Assembly (NCBI GenBank): GCA_016190665.1
Contig: JACPQD010000033.1
Location: 1 to 49,100 of the forward strand
Length of the DNA: 49,100 nucleotides
Origin: Chloroflexota bacterium
Lineage (GTDB): Bacteria; Chloroflexota; Dehalococcoidia; JACPQD01
Direction of reading: 5' to 3'
Part shown: piece after piece, positions 34,070 through 43,012 of the stretch
Layout: each line of letters starts with the position of its first letter
Numbering within the stretch: the first letter of the stretch is position 1
Translations under genes and position numbers: made by a program
Notes under the pieces: generated by a model
Told to the model about the DNA's origin: nothing
Seen by the model: only the letters and a program-made list of their open reading frames with translations
Databases searched by the model: none

Positions 34070-35509
34070 CTATCGGAATAGTCGCATCAGATCGGCGACC
34101 TCCACCTGTTCGAGGCGCATGACCGTGGCGATGATCTCCTCCATGCGCTCCCGCCAGCTCGTCGAGGCGGCGTGAGCCGCCGAAGCCAGGTCGCGGAACT
34201 TGGCCTGGATATCTTCGTCGGTGAAGTAGGTCTCCTTCGACCAGGGGTCGCCCTTGGTGTACTCGGTGTAGCCCTCGAAGGTCTTGCCCTTCGCTGTGAT
34301 GACGAGGCTGGTGGGCCATTTCCGGATACGATCCTCCAGCGGCCAGGACCTGGCTTCGACGGTCTTCGGCTCCAAAGCCACATCGACCTTCTCGCGCAAG
34401 GCGCGCACCCGTGGGTCGCTCATGGTCTCCGGGGCGTACCACAGCGGGCCGCGCCTGATGCCCAGGGCCCCCATGGCCATGGCGTGGGGCTGGTTGAACT
34501 CACAGCTCACCATGCCGACGGGGTTCTTGTTGGCGCCCACGGCGCCGCGAGGAGTGGTCTTCACCGCTATCTTCTGAATATCGTCTGCCCCAATGCCGTT
34601 CTCAGCCATGAGCCGGGTAAGGATGGTCAGCCCGTGGTGGGTCCAGCGCACGCTGGGCCAGGGCTTGTAGCTATTCTCGGGCAGGTACCACTTCTTGCCC
34701 AAGTCGCCCACCATGATCTCGAAGTCACACGCGCCAGTGTCCCGCAAGGTCCACAGCCCATGTTCGCCGTCCAGGATGCCGTCGTGGGCGGTGATCCCGC
34801 ACTCCGCCATCAGGGCGCCCATGCCGCCCTCCGACGCCTGGAGACCGGCGTCGCCGTACTTGGTGAGGGGAAAGACCGTCGCCTCCGTCCACCGCGTGGC
34901 CATCAGAGAGGCGTTGGCGCCAGCGAAGCCATAAGCGTAGACCAGCCGATCCTCATCGAGGCCCATGAGCTTGGCCGCCGCCGAGCAGGAGCCAAACTCG
35001 AAAAGGGGCAGCCGGTTGCGGTGCACGTCCTGGCCCGAGGCGATCAAAGGTATCGCCACGGAGATCGCCAGGCGCGCTCCCACCTCGAAGCCCAGGGCCA
35101 CGGCGGTGATCAGGTCCTTCCCCGAGGCGCCGCGCCGCTCGCCGAAGGCCAGCGCCGAACTGACCACGGGCATGCCCACGTGGGCGGAGTTCAGGATCAT
35201 ATCCGTGGCGTCGAGGGCGTCTCCGATACGGGAGTTGGCGTAAGCAGCATTCAACACCGATGTCTTCTCGCCCGTGGAGAGGATGGTGCAGTCGGGCGTC
35301 CCGCCCAGCATTCTGACGTACTTAAGAGCGATGACTCCAATCTCGGTGCCGGCGCCACCCAGAGCGTTGCCGATGGCATCCAGGATGACGCGTTTCGCCT
35401 CATGGACCACCTCCGGGGGCAGATCCTCGTACTTCGTCTCCACGACGAAGCGGGCCAGGGCGCGGGTAGGCTTCTGAAGGGCCTCCTTCTCCGACATACT
35501 GAAAGGCAT
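34070..35509 (-). CDS. MmgE/PrpD family protein
   Basis: A 479-residue member of the MmgE/PrpD family, which includes 2-methylcitrate dehydratase and cis-aconitate decarboxylase. The N-terminal helical domain opens with TRALARFVVETKYEDLPPEVVHEAKRVILDAIGNALGG over residues 15-52, the usual family start. HVGMPVVSSALAFGERRGASGKDLI and KPWPSVRWTHHGLTIL (near 280-295) are the typical conserved patches. GGAGG lies 6 nt before ATG 35509. It is on the minus strand next to the dead transposase. No prpB, prpC or other methylcitrate genes are near, so the substrate is probably another hydroxy di- or tricarboxylate. It is divergent from the 35925 binding protein, with about 415 bp between them. Confidence 0.85.
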   Translation of the reverse strand: MPFSMSEKEALQKPTRALARFVVETKYEDLPPEVVHEAKRVILDAIGNALGGAGTEIGVIALKYVRMLGGTPDCTILSTGEKTSVLNAAYANSRIGDALDATDMILNSAHVGMPVVSSALAFGERRGASGKDLITAVALGFEVGARLAISVAIPLIASGQDVHRNRLPLFEFGSCSAAAKLMGLDEDRLVYAYGFAGANASLMATRWTEATVFPLTKYGDAGLQASEGGMGALMAECGITAHDGILDGEHGLWTLRDTGACDFEIMVGDLGKKWYLPENSYKPWPSVRWTHHGLTILTRLMAENGIGADDIQKIAVKTTPRGAVGANKNPVGMVSCEFNQPHAMAMGALGIRRGPLWYAPETMSDPRVRALREKVDVALEPKTVEARSWPLEDRIRKWPTSLVITAKGKTFEGYTEYTKGDPWSKETYFTDEDIQAKFRDLASAAHAASTSWRERMEEIIATVMRLEQVEVADLMRLFR

Positions 35510-35527
35510 GCGTCACCTCCCAACGTA

Positions 35528-35735
35528 TTTCAGCGATCAGCTCTCAGCAAATAGCGGTCAGCTCGCCCCGCCAGTCCCCAGCCAAATAACCAATAACCAA
35601 GACACAAACGCCAAACAAGTGCCAAGAGCCAAAATGCAAGCACCAAACCCTCCTGCATTCCCTGCCACTGGCAATCGGGCCTCGGTCATTTGGTCATTGT
35701 TTCTCGTATCTTGGCTATTTCCTCACTGCGAAACG
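35528..35735. repeat. Heptamer-type repeat and imperfect inverted repeat
   Basis: Starts with CAGCGATCAGCTCTCAGC, then a run rich in CCAAxxA units (AACCAATAACCAAGACACAAACGCCAAAC). The right part (TCATTTGGTCATTG..CTTGGCTATTT) is an imperfect inverted counterpart. It fills the gap between two divergent genes and encodes nothing recognisable. Confidence 0.6.
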
Positions 35736-35800
35736 ATGACGGCATGGTACCATCAGCGGGAAAAGCGTGTCAAGGTAATGGCGGAGGCGATCAGCTCCTG

Positions 35801-35829
35801 TTGACAGATACCCGACCGGATGTTATATT
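35801..35829 (+). promoter_or_regulatory. Sigma-70-type promoter for the 35925 gene
   Basis: TTGACA (35801-35806), a 17-bp spacer and TATATT (35824-35829), about 95 bp upstream of the ATG at 35925. The leader lacks the structured RNA seen before 23892 and 41300. Confidence 0.78.
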
Positions 35830-35924
35830 GACGCGGCGAACAGGTTCGGTCACGATGGCAGGAGGGCTGACCTGCTTCCAAATGTCCAAAGCTTTCTGGT
35901 TCGGAAGAGGGAGGGAACGACACT

Positions 35925-37613
35925 ATGCATTCAAGGACTTGGCTCGTGGCCACGGGATGCCTGACCGCACTGGGACTCTTAGCAGCTAGTTGCGCCCCAG
36001 CGGCGCCGCCGGCCCCAGCCCCTCAAGCGACGGCAGCCCCGTCAAAACTGGAGACCCCGGCCGCCAAGCCCCCGGCGGCGCCATCGCCCAGCCCGAAGGC
36101 GGCGGGACCGAGGTCCGGCGGGGTATTGCCAAGAGCTAACGCGGATGATCCCCCTCACCTGGATATACACCAGGTGTCGTCGATCAGCGCCAACCTGTCC
36201 CTGACCAACGTTTATAACGCGCTGCTGCGGCTCGACCCAGCCAATGTCGACAAAGCGATCCCTGACCTGGCGGAGAAGTGGACCCTTGACCCCGATGGGA
36301 AGACCTATACCTTCCGTCTGCGGGAGGGCGTGAAATGGCACGATGGAAAGCCCTTTACCTCGGCCGACGTCAAATTCAGTCTGGACCGCATGGCCTTCTG
36401 GAAGGAACATAAGATAGTCAGCCCTCGCGGCGGCGCGTTGCTCAGCGCCGTGGAGAAGGTTGAGGTCCTCGACCCCTCCGCGGTGAAAGTGAGTTTGAAG
36501 TATCCCAGCGGCTCTTTCCTCGGCAACCTGTCAGCAGGATGGGTTTTGATGCTCCCCAGGCACATCGAGGAGGCCAGGGGCGATCTGAAGAAGGACGCGG
36601 TGGGCACCGGACCTTTCAAGTGGAAGGCGTGGAACCTCGGCAGCAGCATTGAGCTTACGAAGAACCCCGACTACTTCCTCAAGGGCTTGCCGTACCTCGA
36701 CGGCATCACCATCTATGCTATCAGGGACGACGCAACGCGCTTCGCCGCCTTCCGGACGGGACGCGTGAGGATGACCACGATGACCTCCCAGGCGCTGACT
36801 CACGTTCAAGCCGATAAAGTCAGGCAGGAAATGGCAGACCGCGCGGTCGTCATCACCCATCCTACCGCCCTCCGGTTCCTGCTCTTCATGCCTTCCAAGA
36901 GGAAGCCGTGGGACGATGTTCGCGTGCGCCAGGCGGTGCATCTGGCCTTCGACCGCAAAGCAGCCCTTGCGGTCAACTATGGTATGGGGGTGGGCGGAGC
37001 TGCCTTGCACCCCAACGGGGCCTGGGGCATCCCGGAGGACGACATAGCGAAGAGGCCCGGGTTTCGTCAGCCCAAGGACGCTGATGTTGCCACGGCCAGG
37101 AGACTGCTTGCCGAGGCGGGGTACCAGAATGGCTTCAAGACCAGGTTCCTCGTCCTTTCTTTGGGCACGGTCCAGCGGCAAGGAGAGGTGGTGAGAGACC
37201 AACTGGCCCAGATCGGCATCGATGCCGCTTTGGAACTCCAACCGGGCGCCACTTTCTACGACCGCATGGACCGGCATGACTTCGATCTCGGCCTCTTCAG
37301 CCCGGCGGAGGCGGTCGACGACCCCGATTCGATTCTCACTGGCTACTACGTCACCGGGGCCCCCAGAAACTTCGGCGAATTCAGCGACAGGGAGATAGAT
37401 GAGCTTTCCAGGAAGCAGGCGGCTATGATGGACGTTACGGAGCGCAGGAAGGTCGTGCTGCAGGCTCAGGAAAGGATACTGGAGCTGGGGATGTATGTCG
37501 TCCTCTTCTGGGATTCCTACAACGTGGCTTTCTGGAAAGAGGTGCGCGGATTCAAGCCCGGCTTTGGGGGGTTCAACCTCAATAACCTTGACCACGTGTG
37601 GTTAGACAAGTAA
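35925..37613 (+). CDS. ABC transporter substrate-binding lipoprotein, family 5
   Basis: A 562-residue SBP_bac_5 protein with lipobox LAASC (Cys23), a Pro/Ala-rich linker and the signature VKWHDGKPFTSADVKF. It ends NNLDHVWLDK. GGGAGGGAACG precedes the ATG. It is followed within 25 bp by a glutamate-mutase-E-like gene, suggesting that the ligand feeds a cobalamin-dependent carbon-skeleton rearrangement or a related reaction. No permease or ATPase is adjacent. Confidence 0.9.
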   Translation: MHSRTWLVATGCLTALGLLAASCAPAAPPAPAPQATAAPSKLETPAAKPPAAPSPSPKAAGPRSGGVLPRANADDPPHLDIHQVSSISANLSLTNVYNALLRLDPANVDKAIPDLAEKWTLDPDGKTYTFRLREGVKWHDGKPFTSADVKFSLDRMAFWKEHKIVSPRGGALLSAVEKVEVLDPSAVKVSLKYPSGSFLGNLSAGWVLMLPRHIEEARGDLKKDAVGTGPFKWKAWNLGSSIELTKNPDYFLKGLPYLDGITIYAIRDDATRFAAFRTGRVRMTTMTSQALTHVQADKVRQEMADRAVVITHPTALRFLLFMPSKRKPWDDVRVRQAVHLAFDRKAALAVNYGMGVGGAALHPNGAWGIPEDDIAKRPGFRQPKDADVATARRLLAEAGYQNGFKTRFLVLSLGTVQRQGEVVRDQLAQIGIDAALELQPGATFYDRMDRHDFDLGLFSPAEAVDDPDSILTGYYVTGAPRNFGEFSDREIDELSRKQAAMMDVTERRKVVLQAQERILELGMYVVLFWDSYNVAFWKEVRGFKPGFGGFNLNNLDHVWLDK

Positions 37614-37635
37614 TGGCGCGATGGAGGAAGCAAGA

Positions 37636-39069
37636 GTGGAGCTGAGAAATCGGCGCTGGGATGAAGCTGAGTTCCTACGAACCTTTAAGGAAGTGCAGAC
37701 GATGCATCCTAATGGCAAGGGACTCAGCCTGGAGGACATGGTTGAGTACCAGAAGAGCCTGCCCCCGCACAAGAGGACGGCTTCTGCCTATGAAGCGGCA
37801 AGAGGAGAAGGCCGCATTCTGGCGCAACCTCGGGCGGGAGTGGCCACGCTGGAGGAAATGATAGACGTGCTCACCTTCCTCCAGGATGCGGGCGGCGCCG
37901 ACATTTTGCCGATCCAGGTCGACGCATACACCCGCAGGCTGCAATTCGAAAACGCGAAGCGCGGGCTGGAAGAAAGCATCAAGTTGGGCCACTCCGTACT
38001 GAACGGCTTCCCTGTGGTTGAACACGGAATAACCGGGTGCCGGAAGCTGATAGGGTCAGTCAAGGTGCCCGTGTCCGTGAGGTGCAACTCCAGCACCGCC
38101 CGCTTGCCAATTACTATCGCACTGGCCTCAGGGGCAACCGAGCTGTCCGGGGCTGCTATTAACTGCGCGGTTGTCCTGGAAGTCGCCCCGTACGAAGACA
38201 TCATCAAGGACTGGCAGTTTACCGAGAGGTTGGTGGGCTGGCTCGAGGAACGGGGGATTCCCATAACCCTGGAGTACAACGGCATCTCTTATGCGTCGGT
38301 GCTTACGCCACCCGCCATGGGGATCGTCCTGAATATTGTTGACGTCCTGCTGGGCGCCGAGCAGGGCGTGAAGCACCACTGCGTCAGCCACTACGTCAAC
38401 AACTGTCTGGTGCAGGACATGGCCGGGATGCGCAAAATGGAGGAGCTTTGCCGGCGCTATCTTGACCGGTTTGGCTACCACGATTCGGTGGTATTCCTTA
38501 CGGTCAACCCCTGGCACGGCGCGTACCCCAATGATCTCGCCCAGTCCTTCGCCATAATCTCGGTGTCGTCCATGATTGCCGCCTTTGGGAAGGCGGTGAA
38601 GACCATGGTCCGGTCGGTGGAGGAAGCGAGGGGAGTGCCCACCAGGGAATGGAATGCGGCCTCCACCAGGGCTACCAAACGTGTCGCCGAGACGCTGAAG
38701 GGCCAGGACTTTCCCCAGAGTAAGGAGATCGATGAGGAGGCGCGGCGCATCGAGGTGGAGGTAACGGACATAATGAACCGGATCCTGGAGCTGGGCAACG
38801 GCGACGTCGCTGTCGGCATAGCTCAGGCGGTGAAAGCCGGCGTCTTCGACGTGCCCTTCTCGCCCAATCCACAGAACGCAGGCAGGGTCCTGGGAGTGAA
38901 AGACAGATATGGCGCCGCCCGCTATCTGGATGCCGGCAATCTGCCCCTTTCAAGAGAAACCATTCAGTTTCACCAGGAGAGGGTCAGAGAACGAATGGAC
39001 GCGGAGGGTTGGGACGACCCCTACGAGATGGTGGCGTACGACATTCGAGGCGACACCAAGACTCCGTAG
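37636..39069 (+). CDS. Glutamate mutase epsilon subunit-like protein
   Basis: A 477-residue homologue of GlmE (methylaspartate mutase subunit E), the TIM-barrel substrate-binding part of a coenzyme-B12 mutase. GTG 37636 is preferred over ATG 37621: GGAGG is 7 nt upstream, and VELRNRRWDEAEF then aligns with the GlmE start. With this start the three substrate-carboxylate arginines keep GlmE numbering, Arg66 (QPRAGV), Arg100 (DAYTRR) and Arg149 (VSVRCN). By recall of the GlmE structure, Glu171, Tyr177 and Tyr181 also contact the substrate; here they are Ser, Cys and Leu. Lys326 is Arg and Glu330 is kept. The small B12-binding subunit (GlmS) is absent. The protein may therefore act on an acid other than glutamate. 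It follows the binding protein at 35925 and was probably co-transcribed with it. Confidence 0.85.
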   Translation: MELRNRRWDEAEFLRTFKEVQTMHPNGKGLSLEDMVEYQKSLPPHKRTASAYEAARGEGRILAQPRAGVATLEEMIDVLTFLQDAGGADILPIQVDAYTRRLQFENAKRGLEESIKLGHSVLNGFPVVEHGITGCRKLIGSVKVPVSVRCNSSTARLPITIALASGATELSGAAINCAVVLEVAPYEDIIKDWQFTERLVGWLEERGIPITLEYNGISYASVLTPPAMGIVLNIVDVLLGAEQGVKHHCVSHYVNNCLVQDMAGMRKMEELCRRYLDRFGYHDSVVFLTVNPWHGAYPNDLAQSFAIISVSSMIAAFGKAVKTMVRSVEEARGVPTREWNAASTRATKRVAETLKGQDFPQSKEIDEEARRIEVEVTDIMNRILELGNGDVAVGIAQAVKAGVFDVPFSPNPQNAGRVLGVKDRYGAARYLDAGNLPLSRETIQFHQERVRERMDAEGWDDPYEMVAYDIRGDTKTP

Positions 39070-39132
39070 AAATTTGGGGGGCCGGCCTGCCGCTTTTTTT
39101 CGGCATTGGTGACCCTGGAAGGAGGTCAGGTT

Positions 39133-40806
39133 TTGAAGGGAAAGAAGCTGTTCGCCATCGCAAGTTGTCTGAGCCTCCTGGCATTCTTTCCCGTAAGTTG
39201 CGCGCCAGCGGCAGCGCCCGCGTCCCCAGCCGAGCCGGCGGAAGCGCCAACCCAGACTGTGCCAGCGACGCCGGTCCCTGTGGCCAGATCGACCACACCA
39301 GCTCCGACCCCTAAACCAGTCGTAGAGCACCCAAGATACGGCGGCATTCTCACACTGGGAAACTCGACAGACCCACCGAGCCTCGACCCCATCAGGGAGT
39401 CCACGGCTGCGCTCTTCAACATCATCAGCCCCGCTTACAACGGCCTGCTTCAATACGACCCGCTGGATAACGAGAAGATAATCCCGGACCTCGCGGAGCG
39501 GTGGGAACCCAGCGCGGATGGAATGGCATACACCCTCTATCTACGCAAGGATGTGAAATGGCACGACGGCAAGCCGTTCACCTCGGCAGATGCCGTGTTC
39601 AGTGTGGACAACCAGCGCAAGCTCAACGTCAGGAAGAAGGACCTGCTCACCGCCATCACTTCAGTCGAAGCGGCAGGCGAGTATTCAATGAAGCTCTCTC
39701 TGAAATACCCGAGCGCCTCTATCCTGGCAATGCTGGCGGTGGGTAACATGCCTGTGGCGCCGAAGCATGTCATTGAATCCAAAGGCAGCATGAGGAATGA
39801 CGTGGTGGGTACCGGGCCCTTCAAGCTTAAGAGCTATTCGGTGGGCGTCAGTCTCGAGCTACTAAAGAACAAAGAATACTTCGTTTCCGGGCGGCCTTAT
39901 CTGGACGGAATAACTGCCTATATCATCAAAGATCGTGGCACGCTTCTAGCTGCGTTCAGGACGGGCCGCATCAAAATGCCGGTGCCGATAAACAGCTTCA
40001 CGCCGGGCGAGGCGAAAACCGTAGAGAAAAGTGCGCCTCAAGCCATTGCCCAGCCGTTCCAGACGCTGAAGGCTGCTGTTTTCTACATCAATATGACTCA
40101 GAAGCCCTGGGACGATGTCCGAGTGCGACGCGCCATACACCTCGCTACCGATCGGCAGGCTGCTCTGAAGGCTGTATCTGAAGGTGAGGGAACCCTGGGT
40201 GGGGCGCTGATAGCTGGCCAGTGGGCAATTCCGCCGGAAGAGCTCCTGAAGGAGCCAGGCTACCGCCAACCGAAGGACGCCGACATCGCCGAGGCGAAGC
40301 GGCTCTTAGCCGAAGCGGGCTTGGCAAATGGCTTTGAGACCAGGATCATGGCCAGGGCCGGCCTGGCCGCCAGTCTGACGATGGCCGAGTTCATGACAGA
40401 TCAGCTTTCCAAAGTGGGCGTCCGTGCAACGCTGGACACTCAGGAATCGGCCAGCTTTCTCGAGAGGATAGATAGGGGCGCCTATGGGACACATACCTCG
40501 ACTGGGGGGCCAGACATTACTGATCCCGATTCTTCGGCTGCCTACTTTGTCAAGGGCAATCGTTATTTGATTGCGGATGAGAAATTGCATCAGCTCTTCG
40601 AAAAGCAGGGACGAACAACCGACGCCGGAGAGCGAAAGAGGATTGTCTTAGAGATGCAGTACCGTGTGCTGGAGGTTGCGCCCTATGTCATCGCTCCGTG
40701 GTTCAGCAACCGCATAATTTTCTGGCCTGAAGTCAGAAACTACAGAGCAGGCGTCGGACAGCACAACAACAGCAAGTATCAAGATGTCTGGCTTGCACAA
40801 AGCTAA
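39133..40806 (+). CDS. ABC transporter substrate-binding lipoprotein, family 5
   Basis: A 557-residue SBP_bac_5 protein. The start is taken as TTG 39133, 7 nt after AAGGAGG; it opens the lipoprotein signal KGKKLFAIASCLSLLAFF with lipobox PVSC (Cys23). The upstream in-frame GTG 39106 would put charged residues before the signal. The linker ends TPKPVVEHPRYGG and the signature is VKWHDGKPFTSADAVF. It ends KYQDVWLAQS. It lies 63 bp after the GlmE-like gene. Confidence 0.88.
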   Translation: MKGKKLFAIASCLSLLAFFPVSCAPAAAPASPAEPAEAPTQTVPATPVPVARSTTPAPTPKPVVEHPRYGGILTLGNSTDPPSLDPIRESTAALFNIISPAYNGLLQYDPLDNEKIIPDLAERWEPSADGMAYTLYLRKDVKWHDGKPFTSADAVFSVDNQRKLNVRKKDLLTAITSVEAAGEYSMKLSLKYPSASILAMLAVGNMPVAPKHVIESKGSMRNDVVGTGPFKLKSYSVGVSLELLKNKEYFVSGRPYLDGITAYIIKDRGTLLAAFRTGRIKMPVPINSFTPGEAKTVEKSAPQAIAQPFQTLKAAVFYINMTQKPWDDVRVRRAIHLATDRQAALKAVSEGEGTLGGALIAGQWAIPPEELLKEPGYRQPKDADIAEAKRLLAEAGLANGFETRIMARAGLAASLTMAEFMTDQLSKVGVRATLDTQESASFLERIDRGAYGTHTSTGGPDITDPDSSAAYFVKGNRYLIADEKLHQLFEKQGRTTDAGERKRIVLEMQYRVLEVAPYVIAPWFSNRIIFWPEVRNYRAGVGQHNNSKYQDVWLAQS

Positions 40807-40936
40807 TCCGACATGATCGAGTCGGCCTTCTCGCTGCCACACGGCTAGACCGAATGGACGCCCCTTGAGCACGTCCGTTCCCATCGAATAAGGAGATTCC
40901 TTATGCCCACCGCGGCCCTACGCCCAGACGAGTGCC

Positions 40937-40993
40937 CCAGGCATCAGCACCTACAACAATAACAAATACGCTCATGTCTGGCTAGCCGAGTAG
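40937..40993 (+). pseudogene. C-terminal remnant of a ninth family-5 binding protein
   Basis: In-frame PGISTYNNNKYAHVWLAE followed by TAG matches the ends of the intact binding proteins (for example PGIGNFNNHRYENVWLER and the DVWLA-type ends). No upstream part of the gene remains between 40807 and 40936. It lies just before the promoter and leader of the 41300 gene, as expected from a deletion that removed most of a tandem paralogue. Confidence 0.75.
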
Positions 40994-41015
40994 TCCTTCA
41001 TAGCCCCTCTACCTG

Positions 41016-41044
41016 TTGACACGTTTCTCCCCAGGCTGTATATT
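41016..41044 (+). promoter_or_regulatory. Sigma-70-type promoter for the 41300 leader and gene
   Basis: TTGACA (41016-41021), a 17-bp spacer and TATATT (41039-41044). It precedes the conserved leader by about 65 bp, the same arrangement as at 23609. Confidence 0.8.
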
Positions 41045-41111
41045 GATGCCGGGTTCCGATCGGACCGGACGGCCGTTGCGGAATGCTTTACGAAGTGAAA
41101 CTGGTTGCACG

Positions 41112-41266
41112 CTTGTAGTGATGGGTAGCTTAAAAAGCACAAACCAATATTCATAACATCGTCAATTGGTCTAGCCTCGCCGGAAACGGCGTTGTAGAGG
41201 ACGGAAGCGCGATGAGGAAGAAGCCGACCCGAACTGGATAGCCCAGAGGGTCGGCTTGTGCTTTTT
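41112..41266 (+). ncRNA. Conserved structured leader RNA with terminator-like hairpin (copy B)
   Basis: Counterpart of 23707-23856. The internal hairpin is GCCG-GAAA-CGGC (41179-41190), with a GNRA-type loop. The late stem is AAGCCGACCC (41221-41230) / GGGTCGGCTT (41248-41257), enclosing CTGG/CCAG, then GTGCTTTTT with its T-run at 41262-41266. Compared with copy A, the pairs C-G/G-T become A-T/A-T at the base of the late stem, and T-G/A-T become C-G/G-C in the small hairpin. It lies between a promoter and a binding-protein gene. Confidence 0.55.
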
Positions 41267-41299
41267 CGGTCGGGGAATTCAGTCAGTAGGAGGTCGGCG

Positions 41300-42946
41300 A
41301 TGCAAACCAGGAAACCTTTGGCGGTGGTCAGTTATCTAGCTGTGCTAGGATTGCTGTTAGCAAGCTGCGCTCCGGCAGCAGCGCCGCCGCCGACAACAGC
41401 CCCGGCGGCAGCACCGCCCGCGTCAACGCCAGCGCCAGCGGCGCTGAGTCCCACACCCAAACCGGCTGCGGAGCAGCCGAAAAGGGGTGGGGTGCTCAAT
41501 CGAAGCATCAGCGCGGACACTCCGAGTTATGACATCCATCAGGGCAGCGGCCTCATACACCTGGCCCCGATCGGCCCGGCATACAATGGTCTGGTGCAGT
41601 ACGACCCTTTCCAACCCGGCACGGTGGTCCCCGATCTGGCCGAGAAGTGGGCGATTAGCGGCGATGGCTTAACCTACACGTTCAACCTGCGCAAAGGCGT
41701 GAAATGGCACGATGGGACTCCCTTCTCCTCCGCCGATGTCCCCCTCAGTATCGAAAGGGTGAAGAAACATGGCTCTGCGGGCCCCGGGCTGGTGGCCATC
41801 AAGACGGTCGAGGCCCCCGATGACGCTACCGTCAAAATCATGCTGAGCTACCCCAGCGCCTCCGTCCTCAATTACGTGGCCCTCGCGTGGGCGGTCATAA
41901 TGCCCAAGCACATCCTGGACAAGAAAGGCAACATGAAGGAAGATGTCGTGGGCACGGGCGCTTTCAAGTTCAAGCGCCATGAGAGAGGGTCCTTCCTCGA
42001 GCTGGAGAGAAACCCGAATTATTGGGAGCCTGGCCGCCCCTACCTCGATGGCGTTCGCGTCTATGCCATAGGTGATGAGGCCAGCTCCATAGCGGCTTTG
42101 AGGACCGGCCGTGTCGACGTCATATATCTCCCCAGTGAGCAGACGGTAGAGGTGCTCAAAAGGAACTATAAGGAAGGGACGGTGGCCATGCACCGCAAGG
42201 CCAACTGGCGGGCTATCGCCCTGCCCACCGACCGCGCGCCATGGAGCGACATCCGCGTCCGCAAAGCGGTCTATCTAACCATCGACCGCCAGACGGCGAT
42301 CAAAGTCCTCATGAGCGACACGGGCGAGTTGGGCGGCGTCATCCCGGAGTCCATGGGCGGTATCCCCACCGAGGAGCTGCTCAAGCGCCCCGGCTACCGA
42401 CAGCCCAAGGACCAGGACATCGCCGAGGCGAAGAAGCTGCTGGCTGAGGCCGGCTTCGCCAGTGGACTCAAGACCTCAACCATGTTCAGGAAGCGGATAG
42501 AGTTCGAAAGCCAGGCGGTCTTCATGAGGGAGCAGTTAGCCAGGATTGGCATCGATGTTTCCCTCAGGCCGGTGGACGATGCGACCTACTTCGACCTGCG
42601 CACGAAGAGGGCCTACGAGACCTTCAGCTACCGGAATGGCATGGCCGTCAGAGAACCCGACGCTATTTTGAACGCCGAGTGGAAGACGGGGGGGCCAGAC
42701 AACTGGTCCAATATCAGCGACCCTGAACTCGACAGGCTGATCGGCCTCCAGTCGAGAGAGCAGGACCCGGAGAAGCGCAAGGCCATTGTGCGCCAGATCA
42801 GCGAAAAGATCGAGGGCATGTACAGCACGACAATACTCGGCTGGACCGGACTCTGGAAGGCCTGGGGGCCCCGGCTGAAGAACTACACGTTGCCCGCCCA
42901 ATACCACGATGGCGACAAGTATGTTCACGTTTGGCTGGACAAATAG
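41300..42946 (+). CDS. ABC transporter substrate-binding lipoprotein, family 5
   Basis: A 548-residue SBP_bac_5 protein. ATG 41300 follows AGGAGG by 6 nt; an in-frame start at 41258 lies inside the leader's T-run region and is rejected. Lipobox LLASC (Cys23), a long Ala/Pro linker ending PTPKPAAEQPKRGG, and signature VKWHDGTPFSSADVPL. Its signal peptide is close to that of the 23892 protein, which has the same leader RNA. It ends DKYVHVWLDK. The CoA-transferase at 43013 follows 66 bp downstream. Confidence 0.9.
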   Translation: MQTRKPLAVVSYLAVLGLLLASCAPAAAPPPTTAPAAAPPASTPAPAALSPTPKPAAEQPKRGGVLNRSISADTPSYDIHQGSGLIHLAPIGPAYNGLVQYDPFQPGTVVPDLAEKWAISGDGLTYTFNLRKGVKWHDGTPFSSADVPLSIERVKKHGSAGPGLVAIKTVEAPDDATVKIMLSYPSASVLNYVALAWAVIMPKHILDKKGNMKEDVVGTGAFKFKRHERGSFLELERNPNYWEPGRPYLDGVRVYAIGDEASSIAALRTGRVDVIYLPSEQTVEVLKRNYKEGTVAMHRKANWRAIALPTDRAPWSDIRVRKAVYLTIDRQTAIKVLMSDTGELGGVIPESMGGIPTEELLKRPGYRQPKDQDIAEAKKLLAEAGFASGLKTSTMFRKRIEFESQAVFMREQLARIGIDVSLRPVDDATYFDLRTKRAYETFSYRNGMAVREPDAILNAEWKTGGPDNWSNISDPELDRLIGLQSREQDPEKRKAIVRQISEKIEGMYSTTILGWTGLWKAWGPRLKNYTLPAQYHDGDKYVHVWLDK

Positions 42947-43012
42947 GTGAGCCCGCGGTAGTATGGGGCCCACAAGTCCAAAGGAATCGATCTTGTTCGG
43001 AGGAGAGCTGAA

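Noticed and set aside
34172..35554. Plus-strand frame of 460 codons
   Set aside because: Antisense to the MmgE/PrpD gene. The real family motifs are on the minus strand; the plus frame matches nothing.
39074..39106. Terminator in the GGCCGGCCTGCCGC-TTTTTTT stretch before the 39133 gene
   Set aside because: A T-run is present but no stem longer than 3-4 bp can be placed directly before it.
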